Assembly (NCBI RefSeq): GCF_001468065.1
Contig: NZ_LNYZ01000005.1
Span: forward strand, 62,001-126,000
Direction: 5' to 3'
Length of the DNA stretch: 64,000 nt
Source of the DNA: Legionella steigerwaltii
Lineage (GTDB): Bacteria; Pseudomonadota; Gammaproteobacteria; Legionellales; Legionellaceae
The translations under genes were made by a program, and so were the position numbers. How positions within the stretch are numbered: position 1 is the first letter of the stretch; the number at the start of each line of letters is the position of its first letter. Positions 47,915-56,719 of the stretch are shown in pieces. The notes beneath the pieces were generated by a model. The model was not told the DNA's origin and did not search any database. It was given only the letters and a program-made list of their open reading frames with translations.

Positions 47915-48755
47915 TGTTGAGTAGAAAAGACCGCCTTAAAGGATTATCTATTGGACATAATTCCAGATATGTTGCGTCACTTCCATCGGTAAGATGTTTT
48001 ATTAGTGTTTCTTTGGCCTCAGAGTTTATTGTATCGTTGTTTAATTTTTCTAGCATCATTGAGGTTAAATGTCTCTGATGCACCGTTCGATTCTCAGGAG
48101 TCCACGTTTTTACAGCAGCTAATTTTTTAAAAGCGAGTTTTTTTACATTATCGTCTTCATCTTGTATTTCCTCTAGAGCGGGTTTCAGCCAACGGGTATC
48201 AATAACCTCACTCCAGAAATCATGGACAGCTAATTGCTCGGTTAATTCCTCAGATAGACCATCAGCATAATGCCTATAAGCAGAGAAAAAGGCGCATAGT
48301 ATTTGGGTAGTTCCTTGTTTAATGTCCAGTTCATCATGATATCGGTTCAAGTAGTTCAGCAGATGATAAATGGCTTCATCACCTGTGCGGGCAGAATCAT
48401 GATTAGGTTTTAGTAGGTTAAGGCAGTGCTTGGCTAGAATAAAATCTGTTTTTCGATCTGGATGGTCTAAAAATGAGCAAGAGAGTAAAGGGGTATTTAT
48501 TTGTGCGATGTATTTCTCTAATAAGGTAATTAACACCTGGCTAGCATCCGTTACTATTTGTGTCCGATGAATTTCCAGTATGGTTTCAGCGGAAGTTTCA
48601 TACTCTTTTAGTTGTTCATGAACGCTCTTTCCTTCAGCTTCAGATTCTTCGCCAAATTTTTTAAGATGAGTCAGTACTTCTTCATTCATTTTATGCGATT
48701 GTTTTACGGTCTCTGTAATCGCAGCGGGATTACTTCTTTGGATTTTATCTTTCAT
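47910..48755 (-). CDS. Unknown helical protein
   Basis: 281 residues, mostly charged helices with two cysteines in the middle and no signal or membrane segment. A weak helical-repeat look (LEEIQDEDDNVKKLAFKKLA resembles a HEAT-like repeat) is the only structural hint. AGGAAA upstream of the ATG. Ends within a perfect hairpin. Possible effector; unproven. Confidence 0.55.
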   Translation of the reverse strand: MKDKIQRSNPAAITETVKQSHKMNEEVLTHLKKFGEESEAEGKSVHEQLKEYETSAETILEIHRTQIVTDASQVLITLLEKYIAQINTPLLSCSFLDHPDRKTDFILAKHCLNLLKPNHDSARTGDEAIYHLLNYLNRYHDELDIKQGTTQILCAFFSAYRHYADGLSEELTEQLAVHDFWSEVIDTRWLKPALEEIQDEDDNVKKLAFKKLAAVKTWTPENRTVHQRHLTSMMLEKLNNDTINSEAKETLIKHLTDGSDATYLELCPIDNPLRRSFLLNI

Positions 48756-49093
48756 TGAAATTTCCTAATAATGATCTTAATCCCGCTTCTTATATGGCGG
48801 AAAAACATAAGTGCTTTTGGTGTGCATTCTTTTTGTTGCGTGAATTTTATGCAACTTATTAAAGGGCGAGAATATGCTTTTTGGGAAAGAAGTTTTTTCC
48901 TATTGAGAAACAAATAGGCTTTTTTTCATGAAGCGAATTAATGTAAGTTACTACTGGAGAATTAATATTTGATGCTACTCGTCAACCCGGAATGACGTAG
49001 CCCGTTAACGATTACGTTTTGATGTGAGGTTGGATCTTCCTGTTGGTTTACCATACTATAATTCGATACATCTTAACTAAGAAAAATTTTAAT
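48756..49093. other. Intergenic region between divergent genes
   Basis: No gene found. It should hold the promoters of the unknown minus-strand gene and the LysR gene. CCTATT...AATAGG (48899-48918) followed by TTTTTTT is a weak plus-strand terminator-like hairpin with no gene before it. Confidence 0.5.
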
Positions 49094-50032
49094 ATGAATC
49101 TCCTATCTTGTCTGAAAGGTTTTATTGCTGCTGTTGATTGCAAAAGCTTTTCAAAGGCCGCGCAAAATTTATATATTTCCCCGTCTAAATTGAGCAAGCA
49201 AATTACTTGGTTAGAGGATGAATTAAAAACTACCTTATTTAGGCGTTCTACAACAGGATTAATTGTGACTGAATCAGGGCAGAGACTTTATAGAGAAGTA
49301 TTGAGGCTTTTCGAGCAATTGGAAGCAGTTAAGGAGATTGCAACTCCTAAGCAATCAGAATTAGAAGGTCCCATTAAACTTTATCTTACAGTGACGCCTG
49401 CAATACCTTACTTAACTGCACTAAGTATTGAGTTCATGCAAAAATACCCTAAGATTGAAATGGAGATTATTGTAGGTTCTGATTCAAAAGAACTTTTATC
49501 CTCCACATTTGATCTGGCCATTTCATTTGATGATGTCAAACATGAAAAACTCATTTGCAAAAAATTATTTGCAATTCATCGGGATGTATTTGCATCACCT
49601 GTCTATATGAGTCAATGTGGATTTCCCAAAACAATTGAGCAGTTGCAAAAGCATAATTGCTTAATTAATACTCTCTATGGACTTCAAAATAAATGGGTAT
49701 TCAATAAAAAAATTGTTCATGTCTCAGGAAACTTTAAAAGTAATAATGCCAGTGTTTTAAAACAGGCTGCCATTGCAGGCATGGGGCTGCTGTGGGCCCC
49801 GTATTTTTCAGTTTGTGAAGAAATCAAAAATGGCACTTTAATTCAAGTATTACCTCAAGAAACGTCTCCGGAGATTAATCTTTATGCAATTTATCCAATG
49901 TATTTGGCGAATGAGTATAAAATTAATTTACTTGTAAACTTTTTTTGCGAAAAAGCCTTGTCAGCAAAAATTACTTCCTCATTTGTTGTTAACAATGATT
50001 TAAATAGTAATTTTTTTTCTTCAGAGAGGTAA
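49094..50032 (+). CDS. LysR-type transcriptional regulator
   Basis: 312 residues. The N-terminal winged HTH (FIAAVDCKSFSKAAQNLYIS, then LSKQITWLEDELKTTLFRR) is typical of LysR, followed by a substrate-binding domain with ATPKQSELEGPIKLYLT. The ATG at 49094 gives the usual MNLLSCLKGF start. It is followed 3 bases later by a GNAT gene, so the three genes 49094-51252 may be an operon, unusual for a LysR regulator that normally diverges from its targets. Confidence 0.9.
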   Translation: MNLLSCLKGFIAAVDCKSFSKAAQNLYISPSKLSKQITWLEDELKTTLFRRSTTGLIVTESGQRLYREVLRLFEQLEAVKEIATPKQSELEGPIKLYLTVTPAIPYLTALSIEFMQKYPKIEMEIIVGSDSKELLSSTFDLAISFDDVKHEKLICKKLFAIHRDVFASPVYMSQCGFPKTIEQLQKHNCLINTLYGLQNKWVFNKKIVHVSGNFKSNNASVLKQAAIAGMGLLWAPYFSVCEEIKNGTLIQVLPQETSPEINLYAIYPMYLANEYKINLLVNFFCEKALSAKITSSFVVNNDLNSNFFSSER

Positions 50033-50035
50033 CAA

Positions 50036-50551
50036 ATGACCTCCACAAGTTTACATATCCGCTTTATGAACCAAGATGACATCGACTTGATGGTCAAGCA
50101 ATTTGCAGCGCACAATTGGCAAAAACCTCGAAGCACTTTTATTCACTATCTTCAAGAGCAGGAAAATCAAGAGCGTCTGGTTTGGCTTGCGTTTTACGAG
50201 AATTATTTTGCGGGGTATATTACCTTGAAATGGGATTCGTTTTATCCATCATTCAAGCAACAGCACATTCCTGAAATTATGGACTTGAATGTTCTTCCCC
50301 CTTATCGAAATAAAGGAATTGCTTCAGCACTTCTTGATCTGGCTGAGGCAGAAGGATTTAAAAATCATTCCATCCTTGGAATTGGTGTTGGTTTGTATGC
50401 AGATTATGGGCAGGCTCAGCGACTCTATGTACAACGAGGTTATATCCCTGATGGCATGGGAATCACTTATGCTTATAAAACTGTTGAACCGGGCTCCGTG
50501 GTTTGCCTGGATGATGATTTGATTTTGTGGTTTACAAAACGTTCTTCTTAA
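50036..50551 (+). CDS. GNAT-family N-acetyltransferase
   Basis: 171 residues. Acetyl-CoA-binding motif A is seen as IMDLNVLPPYRNKGIASALL, then GIGVGLYADYGQAQRLYVQR and a GYIPDG end. The substrate is unknown. GAGAGG lies ahead of the ATG, which is 3 bases after the LysR stop. Middle gene of a possible three-gene operon. Confidence 0.88.
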   Translation: MTSTSLHIRFMNQDDIDLMVKQFAAHNWQKPRSTFIHYLQEQENQERLVWLAFYENYFAGYITLKWDSFYPSFKQQHIPEIMDLNVLPPYRNKGIASALLDLAEAEGFKNHSILGIGVGLYADYGQAQRLYVQRGYIPDGMGITYAYKTVEPGSVVCLDDDLILWFTKRSS

Positions 50552-50565
50552 GTGAGGAGTCATTT

Positions 50566-51252
50566 GTGTCGCAGAAAACATTGATTTTTTTACCCGGTGT
50601 TTTATCGGATCAGCGAGTATGGTCTTATCAAACCAATCATTTGCAGGATCTTGCACGGTGTCAAACTATCCCATTAGTTAGTGGGAATACCGCTGAAGAT
50701 TTAGCCCAGGAGATTTTAAATCATATTGAAGGTGATTTTTTCTTGGCGGGGCATTCCATGGGTGGGTGGTTGGCATTGGAGCTTGCCAGGAGAGTCCCTG
50801 AACGCATTTTAAAATTATGTTTATTGAATACTTCGGCACAACCCGATTCTAAAGAAAAACATCAAAAAAGAATTACCATGATCAAGAAGGTTGAACAAGG
50901 AAGTTTTCAAGAGGTCGCTGCCGCACTTACAGATTATTATGTTTTTGATGAGCGAGTCAAAAAGCAAGTCCATTCTATGTTCTTAAGTGTTGGCCAACAA
51001 ACATTTATTACACAACAAAAGATCCTTTTAGCTCGCGAAGAGTGTCTTTCGATCCTCCCTGCTTTGACAATGCCTACCTTAGTGATCCATGCACGCCAAG
51101 ATAAAAATTTTTCTTTAGCGACTCATGAGGAGTTGAGCAACAAAATTCCTAACGCTAAATTAGCGATTATTGAGGACTCTGGCCATATGTCGCCCATGGA
51201 GGCACCTCAAGCGGTAACCGCTTTATTACGCTTTTGGCTTGATTATTTTTGA
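50566..51252 (+). CDS. Alpha/beta hydrolase
   Basis: 228 residues from the GTG at 50566, which has GAGGAG 8 bases upstream; an ATG at 50527 lies inside the previous gene and lacks a site. Nucleophile Ser64 in AGHSMGGW, later HARQDKNF (Asp) and EDSGHMSPMEAP (His) complete the triad. Resembles small esterases of the BioH/MhpC type. Substrate unknown. Confidence 0.85.
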   Translation: MSQKTLIFLPGVLSDQRVWSYQTNHLQDLARCQTIPLVSGNTAEDLAQEILNHIEGDFFLAGHSMGGWLALELARRVPERILKLCLLNTSAQPDSKEKHQKRITMIKKVEQGSFQEVAAALTDYYVFDERVKKQVHSMFLSVGQQTFITQQKILLAREECLSILPALTMPTLVIHARQDKNFSLATHEELSNKIPNAKLAIIEDSGHMSPMEAPQAVTALLRFWLDYF

Positions 51253-51261
51253 TGAGCACTT

Positions 51262-51320
51262 AGGGCTTTGTTTGCATTTCTACTATTTTGTCCAAGATAG
51301 TAGAAATGCAAACAAGCCCT
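51262..51320. terminator. Long bidirectional hairpin terminator
   Basis: AGGGCTTTGTTTGCATTTCT (51262-51281) and its mirror AGAAATGCAAACAAGCCCT (51302-51320) form a nearly perfect 24-bp stem with one bulged T. It sits between two convergent genes and overlaps the stop codon of the right one. Confidence 0.7.
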
Positions 51321-52347
51321 AATCTTCATAGTCGTTCAAATCAAATGCTTCTTGGAGGTTTTCCAGTTGCTCTTCAACAACTGTTAATTTTTCAAAACTT
51401 GCGATGTGGAATAAAGCCTGTCCTGAGTGCACTAGCGGCAACATATTTTCACCAATAATAATGCCGGAAAGCGGTGATTTTAATTTGTATTCTTCCGTAC
51501 TGGTTGGATTAGCGATAATCGCAATCGTTTGTCCTTTAGTGACCCGATCTCCTGATTTTTTAAGGTGTCTTAAAATGCCGCTTGTGGGTGATCTAATCCA
51601 ATAACTGTTTCTGGATACAGTAGGGGTACATTTTCTCACCCTGTATCTTCCTGGTTGAATCATGCCTAATGCGCCCATAACACTTAAAATTCCATTAATG
51701 CCTGTTCTGATGGATAGCTCATCAAATCGCAAAGACTCCCCGCCTTCGTAAACCAAAATGGGGATGCCCTGCTCATTGGCATACTCACGCATCGAACCAT
51801 CTCTAAAGGCCGAATGCAGGATGACTGGAACATTAAATGCCTGAGCCAAATCCTCAACTCCTGGCATATCCAGGTTCGCTCGAATCTGCGGTAAATTAAA
51901 ACGATGGTTAGAGCCAGTATGCAGATCAATCGCATGGGTTGATTGGGATAAAATTTGCGTACTGATGATTTCTGCGAGAATGGATGCAAGAGAGCCATTG
52001 GAACTGCCAGGAAATGATCGATTTAAGTCTCTTCGATCCATTAGGTATCGTTCCTGGTATAAGAAACCATATACATTAACGATGGGAATTGCAATGACAT
52101 TTCCATTGATATGTTTTAGCCCTTTTTTTTTCAAGAAGCGCCTGATGATCTCAACTCCGTTAATTTCATCCCCATGTATTGCGGCAGTAATGCACAATGA
52201 GGGGCCCTCCTCCAAACCACTAATTACATGTATAGGTAAACTGATTGGCGTCCAGTCATATAATTTGGGCATAGGCAATAAAACCGTTTTTCGTTCTCCG
52301 GGCTTGATTTTTACATCACCAAAAACTATGGGTGTTTTGCTACTCAT
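51319..52347 (-). CDS. Succinylglutamate desuccinylase/aspartoacylase-family zinc hydrolase
   Basis: 342 residues, M14-fold metallo-amidase. Zinc ligands are in IHGDEINGVEI (His58, Glu61) and a later His in HAIDLHTGS. The C-terminal part (about 250-305) looks like a biotinyl-lipoyl-type swivel: SPTSGILRHLKKSGDRVTKG. This group hydrolyses N-acyl amino acids; the substrate is unknown. Not part of an arginine-succinyltransferase cluster here. Confidence 0.88.
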   Translation of the reverse strand: MSSKTPIVFGDVKIKPGERKTVLLPMPKLYDWTPISLPIHVISGLEEGPSLCITAAIHGDEINGVEIIRRFLKKKGLKHINGNVIAIPIVNVYGFLYQERYLMDRRDLNRSFPGSSNGSLASILAEIISTQILSQSTHAIDLHTGSNHRFNLPQIRANLDMPGVEDLAQAFNVPVILHSAFRDGSMREYANEQGIPILVYEGGESLRFDELSIRTGINGILSVMGALGMIQPGRYRVRKCTPTVSRNSYWIRSPTSGILRHLKKSGDRVTKGQTIAIIANPTSTEEYKLKSPLSGIIIGENMLPLVHSGQALFHIASFEKLTVVEEQLENLQEAFDLNDYED

Positions 52348-52491
52348 TCCTGTTGCTTCCTTAAATAAGGTTATATAACAAGTGTAGCTTGAATTAATAC
52401 AGATAGAATAAAAGGAATCCCCAACCTCATAACATGAACATTAACTGAGATAGTTTTTAAATAAATAAAAATCAAACAGAACTCTTGATGT

Positions 52492-53568
52492 CTATAAATT
52501 TCCCAAAGTCGGAGTAGTACTTCCAAGTTTCATGCCATCAAGACAGTCATCAAATACGGTATAGTTATCATGTGAACCTGTGTTAAGTATAGGAAACACG
52601 ATATGGTCGAAAAAATGAGCTCGTTTTTCAATTTCCTCATGATATATCTGCGCCACTATTGTTGGATCATTTTTAAATGCGCCACAACCCCAGGCTCCTA
52701 AAATTACATGAGTTTTTCCTTCAAGGATTAATGTATCTAATTGGGCTGCGATGCGTCTCCTTAAATCCGCGGTGTATTGTGCTAATTCCTTTGGAGCTAA
52801 AGCGTGTGGTTCAATGACGAACTCTGGAGCTGCTGATCTTAATTCAAAAAACGGGAAAATACTGGATGGATGAAGAAAAGAATAACTCAGGGTACTGTCT
52901 GCAATAGGTCTATCTGGGTGGAACTCTTCAAAACCAGATGTTATAGACGTTACTTCTGGCCCTCTGAAACATACGCTGGATTTTGGGTTAAATAATACTT
53001 TATATGCTATAGGATCTGTTTCCCCACCGTGTTGCTTTAAGACGTCACATTCTTTATCGGTCATTTTGATCTTAGCTTCTAATAATTTTCTTGCTGTATT
53101 ATTGTAGCGAAATGTCATCGTCTCTTTATCTAGATAAACCATTTTGTCCAACAAAGAAAGAACACAGGTGCTTCGATGCCACATATTTTCTTCTTGGGCA
53201 CTCCCACCTTCTAAAGAAGCTCCCCCAGGGAACACCGAATTAGCCATATTGAGTACAGCATAAGGTCTGCCATGTTTCTTGGTTGCTTCAAGGGTTGCAA
53301 TCCCCCAATCTTTAGGAACTACTTCAACTGATTTGGGGGGAAGTATTCTTTTTTTTGCCCATTCACTTAAATTAAATTGTGCTTGTTTGTGTAGCTCTAT
53401 GAGTTTATTCGGATCAATAATGTACTCTAATGTTCGTCCCATGCTTTTATGCCGCCATCTTTCCCCGGAAAGGGAACCCCTGACGAAGCTGGGTTTATGT
53501 GCCGCATGTACTTCTTTAATTAGAGCAGGAGATTTTGGGATTCGACCAAACATTTGTCTTGATAACAT
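52492..53568 (-). CDS. Microbial-type PARG / TIGR02452 (DUF2263) macrodomain protein, paralogue 1
   Basis: 358 residues. The PARG signature is seen as NMAN (107-110), PGGASLEGGSAQEE (114-127, catalytic Glu pair 126-127) and GAWGCGAFKNDP (291-302). In known family members the signature is GGG-x(6-8)-QEE; here Pro replaces the first Gly. Members cleave ADP-ribose chains or mono-ADP-ribose. N-terminal 85 residues are an extension with a conserved RWRHKSM motif shared by all three paralogues here. AAGGA before the ATG. Farthest paralogue from the ADP-ribosyltransferase-like gene. Family call is firm, activity is inferred. Confidence 0.8.
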   Translation of the reverse strand: MLSRQMFGRIPKSPALIKEVHAAHKPSFVRGSLSGERWRHKSMGRTLEYIIDPNKLIELHKQAQFNLSEWAKKRILPPKSVEVVPKDWGIATLEATKKHGRPYAVLNMANSVFPGGASLEGGSAQEENMWHRSTCVLSLLDKMVYLDKETMTFRYNNTARKLLEAKIKMTDKECDVLKQHGGETDPIAYKVLFNPKSSVCFRGPEVTSITSGFEEFHPDRPIADSTLSYSFLHPSSIFPFFELRSAAPEFVIEPHALAPKELAQYTADLRRRIAAQLDTLILEGKTHVILGAWGCGAFKNDPTIVAQIYHEEIEKRAHFFDHIVFPILNTGSHDNYTVFDDCLDGMKLGSTTPTLGNL

Positions 53569-53714
53569 AATTACGATCCTTACTTTCTAGAATTTATGCT
53601 TTGTCAGGGTAATTCTCTTCTTCAAAACTTTAAATGAATATTATTCTATCAAATAGTTTATTTTTTAATTATAGAGTATAGAAAATATAATCGGGCCTTC
53701 TAAATACGTTATTT

Positions 53715-54518
53715 CTATGCTTTTAGAAAACGATCAAAAAACGCGGGTAAGTCTTTAAGCGCTTCTTCTCTTGCTGGTTTACTAAAACCAATATGATAAA
53801 GCTCCCCTTTTTCATCAATGATTTCTTTGGAGTCAGGGAATTCAAAATTATCAAATCCATGCAATGCACCAGGATAAATTTGGATGGAAATATCCAGATC
53901 CTCATCCAGACTTCTATTGACTAAATCAATACAATCGTTCGTTGTTGCTCGATCATCATATTCACCAATAAATATTTTAGTTATGGCTCTTAGTTTGGCA
54001 TTGGCATCAAGTCTATGACATACCCCATAAAACGAAGCAGCCGCTTTAAAGGGAAGTTTTTGGTAGGGAGCTGGATCGTGTTGTGGCGCTTCCATGACTT
54101 TTAATACGTCAAAACCGCCCATAGAAAATCCTAAAATACCGATTCGGTCGGGATCAACAAAAGGAAGCTGTTTCAGATATTGATAAGCGGGATCGACATC
54201 ATCAAGTTGCGCTTGTGTGGCCTTTTCCCAGCCTACTGAACGACGATCTTCCCAGCCTCTGGGTTTAAAACTGTCAATTATATAAACTACATAGCCGCGA
54301 TCTCTTAACCGACTCGCCCAATCATAATTCACTTTTTCAATACCTGTACTGGCATGGAGTAATAAAATAGCAGGAGCTTTAGTTGTCGTCTCAGGAATAT
54401 AAAGACTATGATGGGGATCCAGCGGATCAAAGACATAATCCGCATTTTTTGCCAATACCCCTGAAATGGGCATTAAGAACATAAATAAAATAACGAATGT
54501 TTTTAGGTGACGAATCAT
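53715..54518 (-). CDS. Exported dienelactone-hydrolase-family protein
   Basis: 267 residues. Signal peptide at 1-23 (LKTFVILFMFLMPISGVLA). Nucleophile Ser in ILGFSMGGFD, Asp in IGEYDDRA and His in ALHGFDNF fit an alpha/beta hydrolase. Periplasmic or secreted esterase; substrate unknown. It follows the beta-propeller gene by 68 bases, on the same strand. Confidence 0.85.
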   Translation of the reverse strand: MIRHLKTFVILFMFLMPISGVLAKNADYVFDPLDPHHSLYIPETTTKAPAILLLHASTGIEKVNYDWASRLRDRGYVVYIIDSFKPRGWEDRRSVGWEKATQAQLDDVDPAYQYLKQLPFVDPDRIGILGFSMGGFDVLKVMEAPQHDPAPYQKLPFKAAASFYGVCHRLDANAKLRAITKIFIGEYDDRATTNDCIDLVNRSLDEDLDISIQIYPGALHGFDNFEFPDSKEIIDEKGELYHIGFSKPAREEALKDLPAFFDRFLKA

Positions 54519-54586
54519 GATCTTAGTTCCTTATGATTAAGTTATTTATTATTAACACACAAATCCCCACTCTTTTTAGCCAGCTT

Positions 54587-56179
54587 TTATGGATAAAACA
54601 AGTGAAAATTGTCTTCATTTAATAAGGTCGTTATGTGTTGATAATCCAACGAGTTAGCTGCATAACATGCATTTTGGAGTTTCAAACCAATTGCTGAAGC
54701 ACGTGCTGACCAGGAAGATGGTTTGAAGTTGTATTGAGTGATATATCCTTTTTCATAAAGACTAGTCGTCACAAAATAATCATAGCCACGCGCGATGTTA
54801 TTGGGCTCCCAGGCTGTTTCATTTCCAGGTGCTGATGTGAGGATTATTTTTTTAGATTCAGCCACTTCTTTTTCAAGGGCGTACGCGTCATTACCATAGG
54901 TTGAAAGAAGTATTTGTACTTGATATTGATTGAGTAATTCATGCGTCAAGCTCTTAAGTTTATCAACTTGAGATTCGGTATCTAGATAAACAATATCTGG
55001 ATCATAGACTTGGTGATTGATTAAGAGTCCTCCAGCTTGAGTGACTGTACTTTTCCAATATTCATAACCTCTAAGCATATCGCGACCTTTAGGACCGTCT
55101 TTGCCTGTCAACGGCAAAGCGACTCCCATGCGCAGTTTTTTATGCAGCCCTGGGGTAAATTCGGGTATAAATGCCAAACCATTAGGGCCTGCATGAGTAG
55201 GAATGGACGTGAGTTCAAAAGTATTTAAATCTATTTTGGATAGATGTTTATCAGTTGCATTAGATACATAAGCAAATTTCCCATCAGGGCTAGTCAGAAC
55301 ATTAATGGGATTTAAGCCAGTTACCAGTCGTTTTATGACGAGGCCTGATTCAACATCAATCACTGCAACTTGATGATCAAATGGAGCAGGAGCCAATATA
55401 TATTTTTGATCGGGTGTCATTTCTGAGTAAAGGATGGGGCCCAGGTTCAAATTCGTAAATTGTTTTTGAATCGTGAGTGTGTCTGGATTAAGAAACACAA
55501 TTTGATTCACTGCAGACACCATTAAAAAACGGTTGTCAGGCGTATATTTCAAGCCGCGTACTGGGGATGGTAGAGTGATGCTCCCAGTAATCAATCCTGA
55601 ATCAGCATCCATGCGGATGACACCATCTTTACCAGCCATCAGCCATAATATTTTTCCATCTTGTGAAAAAAATAGGTTATGCGTATTAGGGCTGACATCT
55701 ATTTTTTTGCTTAACGTTTGTGTATCGACATCAAATACAAGAATCTTGCCGCCTTTTTCTACATTAACGTACAATTGTTTTTCAAAAGGAGGGCGTAATT
55801 TAACTCCATGTGGTGCGCTATCAATTTGTGAATAATCTTTATAATCCAAAGAATCAAAGGTAAATAACCGATATTTTTCTATCTGGTTTTGCAGGTCGAT
55901 AACCGAAATTGAAACACCCGGTAGGCCAGAACCACTATCATAATCTCTAATTCCAAAATTGCTAACATAGGCGGTTTTTCCATCTTTTGTTATCGCAATT
56001 TCGTGCGGGAGAAAACCAATTTTCAAGCTGCCTTTTCTAGTCCCTGTGTCCTGGTTATAAAAGCTCACGCGGTCGGCATTTTCTTCTACAACTGCGAGCG
56101 TTTGTTTGTTAGCCGAGGCATGGACCATGCCATTGAAAATAATAAAGAAGAGGAATGATATGGAGAATTGTTTGCACAT
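54587..56179 (-). CDS. Exported YncE-like beta-propeller fused to a periplasmic-binding-like domain
   Basis: 530 residues. Signal peptide at 1-22. Residues about 25-340 are repeated propeller blades (PDGKFAYVSNATDKHLSKID, and similar TPDQKYI and SQDGKIL units) as in YncE/SMP-30-like proteins. Residues about 350-530 (LRMGVALPLTGKDGPKGRDM) resemble the start of branched-amino-acid-type ligand-binding domains (Peripla_BP_6), but only half of one. I see no stop or frameshift between the two. The truncated second domain suggests a specialised fusion. Function unknown. Confidence 0.75.
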   Translation of the reverse strand: MCKQFSISFLFFIIFNGMVHASANKQTLAVVEENADRVSFYNQDTGTRKGSLKIGFLPHEIAITKDGKTAYVSNFGIRDYDSGSGLPGVSISVIDLQNQIEKYRLFTFDSLDYKDYSQIDSAPHGVKLRPPFEKQLYVNVEKGGKILVFDVDTQTLSKKIDVSPNTHNLFFSQDGKILWLMAGKDGVIRMDADSGLITGSITLPSPVRGLKYTPDNRFLMVSAVNQIVFLNPDTLTIQKQFTNLNLGPILYSEMTPDQKYILAPAPFDHQVAVIDVESGLVIKRLVTGLNPINVLTSPDGKFAYVSNATDKHLSKIDLNTFELTSIPTHAGPNGLAFIPEFTPGLHKKLRMGVALPLTGKDGPKGRDMLRGYEYWKSTVTQAGGLLINHQVYDPDIVYLDTESQVDKLKSLTHELLNQYQVQILLSTYGNDAYALEKEVAESKKIILTSAPGNETAWEPNNIARGYDYFVTTSLYEKGYITQYNFKPSSWSARASAIGLKLQNACYAANSLDYQHITTLLNEDNFHLFYP

Positions 56180-56317
56180 GATTACATCCTTTAATAATTA
56201 GAAAAAACTCCGACCATGATATTAACATTCAATATGAGATTTTGTTCACTTAATTATCTTGGGGGTGTTTAAACCATTGTGAGAAATTTTGCGAGGTTAA
56301 TTTTAATGCGGTCAAAT

Positions 56318-56357
56318 CAAAAAAAACGTAGGCCAGGTTTAGATCGGGCCTACGTTT
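56318..56357 (-). terminator. Rho-independent terminator of the 22-residue gene
   Basis: Perfect arms AAACGTAGGCC (56324-56334) and GGCCTACGTTT (56347-56357); read on the minus strand the stem is followed by a T-run (complement of AAAAAA). It starts about 30 bases after the stop of the tiny gene at 56388-56456. Confidence 0.7.
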
Positions 56358-56387
56358 ACTTTGGGTTAGAACGAATATAATTTTAAA

Positions 56388-56456
56388 TCAAACATACATC
56401 GAGGATCGGATTTCTTCAAACCGGGCGCGATCGTGTTCTTGCATTTTTTTACCCAT
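56388..56456 (-). CDS. Very small protein (22 residues) with its own RBS and terminator
   Basis: Minus-strand ORF: starts MGKKMQEHD and ends RSSMYV. AAGGAGA stands 6 bases before the ATG and a strong intrinsic terminator follows about 30 bases after the stop. It is far too short for routine gene finders. The charged sequence has no match known to me. A compact transcript of this kind could equally be a small RNA with a leader peptide. Confidence 0.5.
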   Translation of the reverse strand: MGKKMQEHDRARFEEIRSSMYV

Positions 56457-56719
56457 GGTGATCTCCTTTTCCTATGAGCCCCTTTCAGATTAATCTAAAT
56501 ATTGATTCAAATGCAAATGTTTTTTTCAAAATTAACAAATTTTGTTTTCATGTGGTTTATGTTGCTCACCTTGGTTCTTTATTTCGTACTTCGTTTAATT
56601 TTTGGAAAAAATTGCGTCAACGTGCAAAGCATGCCAGAGTGCCCTATGCGAAATTTTTAGATTCAGTAGGAGAAGCCCTGAAAGTGTTTGTCATAAACCG
56701 ATAATACTGCAAAAAGCAC

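Noticed and set aside
47786-47920. 44-codon plus-strand frame (starts MMSPDWPDLYES)
   Set aside because: The sequence looks protein-like, but it overlaps the end of the minus-strand gene and a hairpin, and lacks an upstream site. Kept as a possible remnant only.
48899-48926. Plus-strand terminator with 6-bp stem and T-run
   Set aside because: Stem too short and no plus-strand gene directly upstream; listed only within the intergenic description.
56474-56704. 76-codon plus-strand frame (starts MSPFQINLN)
   Set aside because: No ribosome-binding site, and it overlaps the upstream region of the tiny minus-strand gene. The composition is not convincing, although the end looks somewhat basic and helical.
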